Part shown: positions 37,401 through 49,400 of the stretch, in pieces | Numbering within the stretch: the first letter of the stretch is position 1 | Layout of the letters: every line of letters begins with the position of its first letter | Origin: Pachyseris speciosa | Lineage: Eukaryota; Cnidaria; Anthozoa; Scleractinia; Pachyseridae | Reading direction: 5' to 3' | Assembly (NCBI GenBank): GCA_016490735.1 | Contig: JAEMWC010000023.1 | Span: forward strand, 2,206,001 to 2,270,000 | Length of the DNA stretch: 64,000 nucleotides | The notes under the pieces: generated by a model | What the model was told of the DNA's origin: nothing | What the model saw: only the letters and a program-made list of their open reading frames with translations | Database searches by the model: none | Position numbers and translations under genes: made by a program

Positions 37401-40400
37401 AACTCGCTGCTTACCTTTATTTGGATTCATTACTTTATCTTTGATTTTTCCAGCCAACCTTGAAAACTCCGCTAGGGGATCGAACTTTTTCTTACAAACC
37501 CTACGACAAAATTAAAAACACCATAAAACTGGAAAACAGCAAAACAACACTTGCATGGACAAATGAAGTCAGCAATAACAAAAGTAAGGAAGATCGCTCC
37601 TTTTCAGCCACAAGCACCCCACACGGTCGGAACAAAAGACCTTTAGAGGGTCAGCATTCATCCAAGGATTTTCTCAGTTTTCCATAAAAAAATCGCTGGT
37701 AAAAACCAGAACAACTCTAAATGACGAGGAGCAGGGTTGGCGCAGTGGTGAGAGCACTCGCCTTCCACCAATGTGGCCCGGGTTCGATTCCCGGACACGA
37801 CGTTATATTTGGGTTGAGTTTGTTGTTAGTTCTCTTCTCTGCTCCGAGAGGTTTTTCCCCGTGTACTCCGGGTTTCTCCTCTCCTTAAAAACCAACACTT
37901 CTAAATTCCAATACGATCCGGAATGCTCGAACGTTTAGTACAAGAGCCCCCGGCTCGGGAGATTGGGCAACCACTCCTCACGCTATCGCTTATTTGATAT
38001 GATTTGATTTGACGTTACCTTGAAGCTGGTTTGTATAATGGCTTGGCAGGTAATCGACTTCCACACAACATTGTAAAATACTGCAAATGAGAGACAATTG
38101 CATTTAATTTAATAAATGAGACGTTTGTTATGTCTTGTTTTTGTTTTTCACTCTACATTGCTAACAAAAGCTTCCGATTGGGCAGTTTGGAAAAAGGGAC
38201 GCGTAAAAAGAGAAAATGGTTTTCCGCATGCGTACCGCTGGCTCGCTTAAGTTTCACTGGCTCATCTGTAAACAGCTTTCAGGGAAAAGCTACGAATGGG
38301 TTTGATCGAGAGAAAATGAGGAAAATGCCGAAAATGAGGCTAAAAATTAAAAAAATTACTCCCGACACAAGCACGTAAGTCAGTCATGCAGAAGTCGTAC
38401 TTACATCATCACTCTGATAAAACAGGGGAAGGAATGTTGTTTCAAGAAGATTGTACGCGTATTCGTAGGCCCTGCAAGATAGACAATGACGACGTGGTTA
38501 GATATTTCGCGAAAAAAAGTCTTTGTAGATGTCCATCTGAAATATTAATGCATACTTCCAAAAGACAAATTGTTGACATGTAAACTAGTGATTGTATTTC
38601 CTTTTTAATGAGAGTAGTTTTTAGTTTTGTCTAAATGAACTTGCCTCGACAGTAATGTTGCCATTTTCAATCTCTCCATTTGATCTACAGGAGTACTCAT
38701 GCCTATAATTAACGAAAACTGTACATGAGAATGAATATAAAAAACAGAAAACCACAATATGCTTCTGTCTTTTCTGGCTTCTGAGGATAATTACATTGAA
38801 TCGCCTTCCATAATTCAGAAACTTATATCTACATTTCCACAATGACGGTTAATTCTGCGGTTATTTTGGTGTGTTAAAGTTGCAATGATGGCGGTTACTT
38901 ATTTATTTATTATTACTATTTTATTCCCTTTTTTTGCACTTACTCTGTAATGTTATCTCATGTATTCTACAAGCGAAGTATTTATACCTCTATTACTTTT
39001 CCACTTGTTATGTTAATACTTAAATGGCTATTTTTCAATTATTTTCTTCATACTTTGTACAAATTTGACAGGCTGTAATGTAATCTTATTCTCTCCTGTG
39101 GCTTCCCGCCTCGACTAGCCAATGCTATTTGCGGGAAGCGACCATTTTGTATTTTTCTTTTGTCAAATAGTTAATAAAGTTGAAGTTGAAGTTGGATATA
39201 TTTGAACTTCGGATTAAAGAATGAATATGTGAATGATCATCGCAGTTATGAACACTACTTAAGCAGTAGCGAAAACATTCATTCGAAAAACTGTATGTTT
39301 AGCCACTGGTTATCAGTCATGATACTAGCACCCCAGAAAAAGTGGTCTTTAAGTAGTTTTCTGGTCGTTCTTGCGAAATAAATCCGGAAAATCTAGCTGC
39401 ATTTTTTAGCTGTTTTTTTAATTGAGAGAACATTTATTCCACTCTCACCACCTAAGAGCCTCTCTGTTTTCTCTTAACCAAAGCGCGCTCGAGAAACAAG
39501 TACTAAATGTATGTGATGATGACTGTATGCGGTACTTTTACAGCAGTCACGTATATTTGACATCACAATTGAGTTTTTTCACAGAAACACTTAAGGGATA
39601 TTCCGCAAGACTGAGCAGGATTATTGTTTTATTATTCAACAAATTGCTCACAAAGTAAATTTACCGAGTTTGTTACAGAAAAACTGGAAAAGCCGCCTCT
39701 CAGGATATCTGTTGAGCGCACACGATGAATATTGAGCACGCCATGACCATATTTGGACATTGTCACAATGTGTTGACTAAAAACGGCTGACATCCCATGA
39801 ACTCTAAACCAATCAAATCACTGTAATGTTTTATCAACTGATCCAAGGTCTGAATTTAGCAATCAGACCCGGATGAATATCTTGTGTATCGAGCACTTAC
39901 AAGTTCTGAGTCCGTCAACTACTTCTGCTTCAAAGTTTATTCTGTCAACTGCACCAGTGTCAAAATACGAGCGGAAGATTTCTCCAACCTGGAGTATGCA
40001 AAAATTAAAAAGAAAATTGCAGTTCAAAGTAAAATTGAGTCGAAGCAGTTTCTACCGTAGTTTTTTTCCGTTTGGACAGGACTGGAACGCAACACATAAT
40101 ACGGCCTTATATGTTGGGAGAACACTGTCAGTTACGGAGGGGTTTTCAATTGGACGTGGAACGTTACGCTTTGAGCGGACTGGTTAACCAAACTTCTGTC
40201 AATTTATAGCAAACAATGAGAACCAAAATGCGTGGTTTGCTTCCGTTAACATTGTCTAGGAATGTTGCTTTGGTTCAACGGTGCGTTGTAATACAGAAGC
40301 ATTAATGGGTGGTTCCCGACAACGGAAAAAGAGGATGTTAGTAAGTGCTGTTGAAGTCTAAAAATAATTTGGGGGTAACAACGCATTTTTCAGAGAAAAG

Positions 40401-43400
40401 TAAACAACATGCAGTAATTCTAAAAAGGTTTTAACTGCCTAATAATGAACGCCTTTTTTTCTTCGATCGAAACTCACTTATCCCGGAAAAATGCGCAGCT
40501 ACCACCAACTTTCCTACTGGATTTCACTAGTCCTTTCTAAGACCTGCTCCAGTTTTCCCGCATAGTTATAACTCGCGACACAAAATACCTTCATATTAGG
40601 AGGCACACTCCTTAACAAACCCTAGTTTTGTTCCAGATGTCCACAACGTGTTAGGCTCGATTACACCGTTCTTTCGGGAAATGAGCCCGCGTGAGCAGCG
40701 GAATTCGAGCCTAACAACATATGCGTAGTAACAGGAGGAGGAACCGTCCTAAATTGAAAATCGCTTTGTATCTTTTTCATTGGCTCTCGCTTAACAAGTT
40801 CACCTCACCTCGTTAACGAGGGATTCTTCTTCGTCCTTTGTCATTTCGGCGGCGAAAACTCGCTTGTTAAAGTCCTCTATTATGAAAATGAACAACAACA
40901 AAATCATTTCAGAGAAAAGCGCCAATCGAATACCATAAGAATGAAACCTCATGAAAGCAAATAATAAAGAAAAAAGCACAGTTGCTAGTAAATGTGTAAC
41001 CACGCAATCTGATTGGCTAATTTGCCGTTGTCGATAAGAGTCTAGGCAACGCTGCTCGCTTAAACGCGCTCACGCTCTGAAATAAACATTATCTTTGACG
41101 ATGATATTTTGGATTCGATTTGCTTTTATCCATTCGATTTGCTTTTATCCAAAATATCACCGTCAAAGATAATATCCACAACAACATTCGTCATCACAGT
41201 GGTTTGTTAATTGTATACGGTGTTCAAAAAAAAAAAACGCTTCCCACTTTTGCATAAATTTGCTGCTTTTGGCTTACCATAAGTTTTGTTCAACTAAATG
41301 TTTTTGATCTCGCAGAATTTTAAAAATGAGAGATTTGTTTTTCCTTAAAGTCAAATGCACTAGTGCGTCGCAATTGAAAAGGGACAATTTGACAAGCTAT
41401 TAAGGTGTCGCTTATTTTTTGTTGCTCCTTAGTTGCGTGAATAGGGCTCAACTGGCGAATCACCTACCAACAGTGAGACAGAACTGCAGAATATTCAGCG
41501 CTCCTTCACTTTTCATAAACTGCATGAAGGGAAACAGCGCCGTTTGCGAGTGAAGAATTTCTGCTACAGACAAGTGTAAAGCCTACGAAACAGAAACAGA
41601 TAATCACAAGTTGCAACACTTACGACTTCTTGGATACCCTGTGGCGCAGCGCTCTACCACCTGAGCTATCAACTGAAACCAACCGGGAGCTGTTGACTTT
41701 ATCAGTTTGTATGGAAATCAGATGTTACATATTTGGACTGAATGTGAATGACGGCAGTCAATTGAAATTAATTTTTCATATGTATACAATCTCGCATTTT
41801 AACCCCTGATAGGATCACTACAATCTCACAAGAAAATCATTAATCCCTTAACTTGACAGCTCAGTTAATAGAGCACAACACCGGTATCGGACGTCTTGGC
41901 TTCGAATCAAATACAAGTATGGCTCTTTATTTTAAGCCTTTCTTTTCACATAAATAATTATTGCTGTCATGGTCTTCGATGAATTAAAACCTCTCATTCA
42001 CAGATCAAATATGATACTCCGTATTTTCACTATCACTTAAAGACAATCTATTCTACGGTTTAGAGATAATACAGGCAGGTATTTTACTATTTGAACAGCA
42101 TTTCTTTCTTAAACCACGTAGGGAAAAGGAAAATTCTGCGCAGAAAATGATTATTCATTACGCCATTTGAAACAAGAGAGAGAAATACAACAACAGTTCG
42201 GGTTAGAAAAAAAAATGTAAGAAAAGCACCATGTCTGCTCTAGTAACTACTCAACAGACGGTTAAAGCTGCAACAACTCACCGAGTTTATAAGTGGAGCC
42301 CTTGGTTTACTAAATTTTGCCAGTAAAGGAACTTTTGGACTTGGTGGCTCATCAGAGGCAACCATCTGAGAGGCAAGTTAACGAGAACCAACATCAAGCG
42401 AAGATTCTCTGTACCATTCTCCAGATGTTTCTTATGGTGCAATTAGGACGAATTTCTTCAAACATCGAGACTTTTTGTCTTACGACGTTATTTCATTTAC
42501 AATTATGCCTTGCTTGTTCTACCAGCTAATGATATTTAAACGGAAGACTTGATGATTACCTTTTTAGGGATGAAAAAGTTTACAACATAAAGACCTGACA
42601 GTTTGATGGAAACAACAACCTAAACTGAACAAGAGGTCGATTATGGTATCGTTATGCGCTGGGCCTTTCTTTCTTTCTTTTTTTTTTTTGGGGGGGGGGG
42701 GGTGGAGCAGAGCGGGGGATGGGGGGTGCCGGGGCACAAATAAGCAAGGACTCAAGAATTGCAGGTTATTCCTGATCGATTTACAGTTGTTTTGTTCAAT
42801 GGTCGTTTCGTTCCATGCAATAGTCAATTCGTTGCACAGAAATACTAAAAGTTTTACAAAGTTTCAAACTGATAACTCGAAATTTAAGAGTTCTGCTACA
42901 GAGGTCTACAGAGGTCTTAAAGAACGTAAATTATCGCATCCAGCCTAGCTTCGTAAGATTCTTTTATAGAAGTTTGATAGAAAGTTTTTTTTTTAAATCA
43001 GACGCATTGTTTGTGATCATCAAAGCTGCGTATGTGACAAAATTTAGACGATAAATTGCGCACGCGTGGCCGGGTCTTTAGTCCATCAAAGTGATCGCAT
43101 ACGAGCGTTCGCGAGGATTGGAGAGAGGGACATGTTTAAGACAAAATTAATTTCTTGATCTGCAGCCGCTACTCGGCTTGAGGTAAGCGTATACTCCGTT
43201 TTAACGCTGTCTGTTTGGAACGGAAAGACTTTTTAATGGAAAGAAAAAACTTGGAACGAAACGACCGGATACCCCCTGATCTAGTCTGTTGATAGCGATG
43301 GCCGAAGAAATCTGCCTGTTTTCTGGTCATTTTCGGAAATTTGGGTCAGGTACAGTGTACTTACCGGTTCTTTGTCCAAAAACAGAAGAAGGAGGCTGTT

Positions 43401-46400
43401 AACAAAATCCTTCAGGGGAAACAAAAAAAACCATATTAATAATATTAATATTGCAAAGTTAGCAAATAAAATGCCATTTAATCTTACACGTAATGTACCT
43501 GTATTAACAAAAGTATACATTTTCGACTTACGGGATCAGAGAGTTTGTCAGCTGCTGTCAAGAACACTGCACTGGCAAGCAATTCCCGTACTAAGGACAA
43601 AAGGCTCCTGAAATGTGTCAAGTTTCAGCTTACATTAGACTATAGCTACGTGTGGTATAAAATCACTTTTAACACTGTTCAAATGGAAACGTTGAGGGAT
43701 GATATACAGGTGAGTAGGCTGCGAATTCAAAGGGATCCTATTTTTTATTTAATATATCAACACCAACAAAATACAAGGTGAGCTTTCGCGCGAAAACGTG
43801 ATATCTTCGCACGTGAAAAGATGGCCATTGCTATGGCTACATAATAAATCACGCCTTTCGCAGCGAAAATGAAATGGTTTGGTATTTCGTTGATTGGTGT
43901 TTATACAATAATAAAAGAGCACATTACATGGCCGCTTGGAGATAAGAAATTTCTCTTCTCGTGCTTAAAAATATTTCACTTGTTCGCTGCGCTCACTCGT
44001 GAAATATCTTTCAACACTCGAAGAGAGATTTTGTATCTCCGCGCGGTCATGTAATATACTATATGTTTGAAATGCAAATTTGCCTAGAGCTACAATTCCT
44101 CGCACTCGCAAACTCCTAAAAAGCAGTCTTTTTTTAAAAAAAGAAAGACGATGATTAAAACTTTATTCTAGCCTGAAATAGATACAAACAATCTCTACCC
44201 TCTCTGAGGAAAAACAGTTAAAAAAAACCCTCTGAAGGCAATGTGGTATCCTCTTTTATTGTTTCTACTACGAGTAATAAAAGCAACTACTCGTAATTAA
44301 TAACAATGTAGGTTGTCCGTTTCTCTCCTTGCAGTACAGTACGTTACTTAAAAAATTTAATGGTTCCAGAAAATATCCACACACCCCATGAAAGGCCACA
44401 AATGGGTTGAGTTTGAGGGGGGAGGGGTAAGGGGGTAAGGGGGTGTCTCATCAAAGTCTCCAACTTACCTACAATGTAAAGAATGAGGTGGTAACAGAAA
44501 AGGAATAATAGACTCTGATAGTTTTCTTAAATACTGAAGCTCCATTCCCCGACTCTGCAATGCGCAATGCATTTTGGGACCAAACTGCTCAAGAATGGCT
44601 GTCTGAGTACTGGTTGAGCGGGACAATCTTACTGTATAAGAAAAAGAAATAACAGAGCCAACATCAGACAGCCCTACTAACAACTTTAAGAAATTTATTA
44701 GCAACAATAAATAATTATTTAATAAAGACCTTTTTCTTTTGCAGTAAGGTATGTCTCTAAATGCTTCAAGCCCTCTCTTCCCAGAGTATCTGTCACTAAA
44801 GTTGGAATATCAATCTGAAAAGCAAGTAATCCATAGAATTTTCAGAAATCAGACGAGATAATTACTGTAATAGTATGCAGTAAGAGTTTACTATGGCCTA
44901 CCTTTCGTATTCTTTTTAATAACACTGCTGCCATATATCTGAGGCTTGTTCTGATTTCATCAACACAAGTTTCACTACAGCTTAATTCTCTACAATGTGA
45001 AAGAAATCGATATAATATATTTTTGATGCTATCTAGGAAGGATCCATTTACAGAATGACAGGTACAAGCAGTGTACTCGATAAAAAGCTCTGTTCAGTGT
45101 GCTTGTTTGTGATTACACATTTTTCAAAAACCCAGATAAAACTATGTACATGTAGTTACACTAACCTGTACCAATTATAGATATAGTTTTGAAGAAGCAG
45201 GCCGAGAAACTGAAATTGCAAACACATTGGTTATTCAGTTATGAAATATTAATTTATTAATTTTAACACAATTTTAAAAGCAGCCTTGTTGCATACATGT
45301 ACCACAACATGTTGCAGGATGGTTTGCTTTAAAGTCAAATCTACTCAACAAGGGAGCTAATCATAGACCCTACACAAAAATGGCTGCTATTTAAACATTC
45401 TTTTGTGTATAATTCAAATTGGCCCAACTATAGCCTCAACCTTGTCAAATAAACATTCAAAAGTTTAGAATACCTTATTTCAAACAAGGTTAGTTGGGCC
45501 AATTTGAATATACACAAAAGAATATTTAAACAGTGGCCATCTATAAACACCAAAGGGTGTTACAAAACAACTCAGTCCTTCTCACTGAGCTAATATTAAC
45601 CTGTCCAAATCACTAAATACTGATGATGGAGCCTTTTAAAATTGAACTTTAATCTCCCTTATGTGATTTACTATTTATAATCAATCATAATTATTTTTAA
45701 TTAATACCTCCTGTAATGCCACGTCTACTGATTCTGGAATTTGGACATCCTCCCATGGCTATAAAAGATTGCAATAAATTTTTATGTAGTCAACAAGTGA
45801 AGGGTTGAAAGTGAAACTATCGTATGTGACGGTCTGTGTAACATTACTTTACACCCGGTTTTTTTTTCGAAAACAAAGTGTGCAACAGCAAAAAACAAAA
45901 TAATAATACAGGGCAATGTTCTTTGACAACAATGGAGTCCACATGTCAAAATTCAGCCAATTCTGAGCAAACTGAAATTTCGAGGCTAGATCGTCACATA
46001 CGATAGTTTCGCTTTCAGCCCTTCAATTAGAGGTGAAAATCAAAGTCCAGTAGTCAAGTTATTCACTAAACATGACTGAACTACAATGGAGTCTGTGATC
46101 ACAGAGCACCTTCTATTAAAACAGCTTCACTAAACAGTCAATTTTTTAACATGGGCTGCTCATGCATTGATTTTGCTGAATAATATTGTGATTTGCTTTA
46201 AAATGCTGAAAGAAGACTTTTCCTATGAATATCAGAAAAGGGACAAAAATAATGTAAAGTAAATAACTGGTATGCTTAACTTTTAGCTTAAGGCATAAAC
46301 TGCCATACAGTGTAGAGATGATGATATCATTAGACCCAGTAGCATATTTTCAATTTTTAATTCCATCTTGAGCAACATAATTATTATGTTGCTCAAGATG

Positions 46401-49400
46401 GAATTAACCCTTTCACCACCAAGAGGCCTCCCTTTGACGAGTAAAATTGTGTGGTATTAGCCAGAGTATTAGCCAAAATCTATAAAGTCACTCTTACTGT
46501 AGAAGGGAAAGGGTTAAGGGAGATAGTTTTTAACCCTCTAACTCCTAAGGGGTCTCCCTTTGATGAGTTAAATCATCTGGTGTTAGCCAGAGTAAAAATT
46601 AATCGTCTGGTGTTAGCCAGAGTAAAATCTATAAAGTCACTCTTAGGAGGGAAGGGTTAAGAAAGATAGTTTTTTAACCCTTAAACTCCTAAGGGGTCTC
46701 CCTTTGATGACTAAAATCGTCTGGTGTTAGCCAGAGTAAAATCTAAAAAGTCCCCAGGCTTGGTGGTGAAAGGGTTAAAAAGACCTCTGTTCACCTACCT
46801 TTAGCTTTGCTCTTGAAATTTCTGGTCTGATCAACATGCAAAACAAAAACACAGGAAGTAAGTAGTAAGTAAGTCTCTTCCTTCTTCTTACCATAAAGGG
46901 TAACATATTTAACTTTATATAAAGAATCTATAACCTGCTTTATATTGTATCCTGCCTTGACTGTTGTCCAATTCCAAAACGTCTATGATGGATTTTTTAA
47001 ATTCTGCACCAAGTGTCAATGAATATGTTGTTCCAGCAAATATTCATACTGTTCTTCCCCCTACAGAATGTCTCCTTGGATGGGACTCCTTTTCAGCTCA
47101 TGGATGACATAGTCATGCCATGAGGTATAGGAGGCAGTCGATGTCACTCACTCACTCACTCAATTCTGATTAATTTATTCATTGAACTCGGATGAAACAT
47201 TTCTTCTGTCCCTCCCCTGGTAAGTTTTGTATTTGTCCCCTGAGTCCTCTTTGCTCAAGGTTTGCTAGTTTCAGGGGTTAAGTAGAAATGCATAGAATCT
47301 TGCTCGACTGTTTATATATCATGAAGTGAATATGAATTAATGGTGTTGATCAGAGCATGTGAAGATTGAAAAGCAGATGATTTTTTGTCCTATCCTCTTG
47401 AACATACTTTTGTTGAGTTGGAAAGTGGAAAGCTAATATGATTATGTACACAAGCTGCGAAAACTGAAGATGGAAATTGACAAAATTTGCACGCTGATAT
47501 CTTAAAAGCGATGATGAAATTGCTGTTCCTATCAGCTTCTCACCCGGAGGAAGAAGCAGGGAGGAATGAATGTCTTAATGATCAAAGCAAGTTATTTCGA
47601 TATCACTAGCATTGAAGGGCACGGTTGGAGTTCAAGACAAGAGAACAGAAAGAAAACAACGCCAAAAGCATATGTTTATATGTGTATAACAAAACTAGGA
47701 ATGCTAAAAAAAATAAATAAATAAATAAAATAAAAAATAAAAATAAAATTAGTACTGTGTGTTGTTGCATACAGGTTACAGTAAATGCAACATACATTCA
47801 CACCGCAATCGCTACAGTGAATAAATATAAACAAAGTATAAACCAGCAGAGCGTTTCTACCAAAAAAGCCCGTATTTAGACATGCAACACATTTGTTTTG
47901 GGAGAAAAATATGATCAATTTTACTGCTTAAACTGAGACAGGTACGTATCGGATTCTTTAATCTAAGACAAGATCAGAAATTTTTGAAATGTCTGAAATA
48001 TTTCAATGGTATGTGAATGAAATGGCTGCGGTATTCTGAAATCCAGCTGCCAAAACACCGATCTTGTTCAGAAAGTCTATATTCTTTGGCTTAAATAAAC
48101 GATCAGTAATAAAAATTATTTTTGAAAGTAGTTCAATATTGTGGCAAAAAACAGTTACAATGCTGAAACATAGCTACAGATTTCCTTAGGTCATACGTTT
48201 TTTGGGGTGTCACACAACGCTCTCTTTGATGGGAGGTTTGCGTCGAGGGCGGGAATACATGTACATCCGTCACAATAATAAGTTTGATAGACTCTGGGAA
48301 AGAGGTTGCATTACTTGCCAAATGCAGGTAGCAATTAGTGTAGCAATTTTTAAAGATGCATCCATGAGCTAGCTCACAGGAGCCTTTGATTTATTATAGC
48401 CACACCCTACTGGAAATTCCAATTTGGTTCCCAACGTTAATACCCTTTGCTGCTGATTACGAGACTCCAACCCATCTCAAATTCTTTCTTACCTGTCCTT
48501 TTTTTTGTTTGATCAAAGAACTTGATGAATAATTAATTTGACAAAACAACAAAACCACTTAACATCAATATCTCACCTGTGACGCTGACATTTACTGTTT
48601 CCACAAATGGTACATGTCCCTAATGCAGCCTTCTTCTGCTGGTCAATTTCATCATAATCCTACACAGATACATAAACACACTATTGTATCAGCACTTGAA
48701 AACCTCCTTAATCAAACTCCCCACCCCAACCTCCTTCCCCCAAGGATGCAACAAAATTAATGTTTAAAACAAAAGGCTTTGTTTTAAGCACTACTAATAC
48801 ATTTGGGTTAAGTTGATATGATGCAGTTTTCAAAAACTGTTGTGTCATTTCAGAAAATATGCACACCTCCCATGGAAGGTCATTTGAAATTCTGAGGGGG
48901 AGGGGAGAGGAAATTTCTGTGTAGCCAAATAAATAATTAAATACGTAAGTTTCAAAAGCAAACGTTTTTACATCGGCTGAGTACAGGAACCTGGCTAAAT
49001 TGCAATTCTGAAGGTGTGGGTTGGTTGCAAACCAAAGCATCCTTTCACAGAAGAGTTATGAATAATTATTTTTCTGAAACAAAATTTTTTGCATTATTTT
49101 AGCATTACCTTTTTTCGTGGGCCCCAGTGTAATAGCATAGAAGGCAATACTGGACTAATGCTAAAAAACAATAAAGAATAAGATCAAACAAAAACAAAAA
49201 AAGTTAAATTGACCTTTTTATCAGTGAATGTGCATGTAACACTGCAGTGATGAGTGACCATCCAAGCTAATTCATATTGACCATTTTCAACTCATTTTCA
49301 AATCAGGTCACCAGTATACAGTAACTTCCATGCATAAACTTTGTCCGCAGCAAGTTCAGCAGTACATTTTATCAAAAAATAAGGTAGCTGTCTTTGAATA

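Noticed and set aside
42564..42948. Two ORFs of 87 and 101 aa around a T/G homopolymer run
   Set aside because: They are low-complexity Phe/Gly or Lys/Pro stretches from ttttttttttgggggggggg (about 42681-42702), in an SNX14 intron with no exon signals in those frames.
46408..46780. CRISPR-like array of repeats and spacers
   Set aside because: Units vary in length and are contiguous degenerate minisatellite repeats in an animal intron, not direct repeats with unique spacers.
47606..47918. Hydrophobic ORFs of 63 and 80 aa on the minus strand
   Set aside because: The Phe/Ile/Leu-rich content comes from an AAATAAAT-type A/T-rich stretch; there is no start or splice evidence and no match to SNX14.
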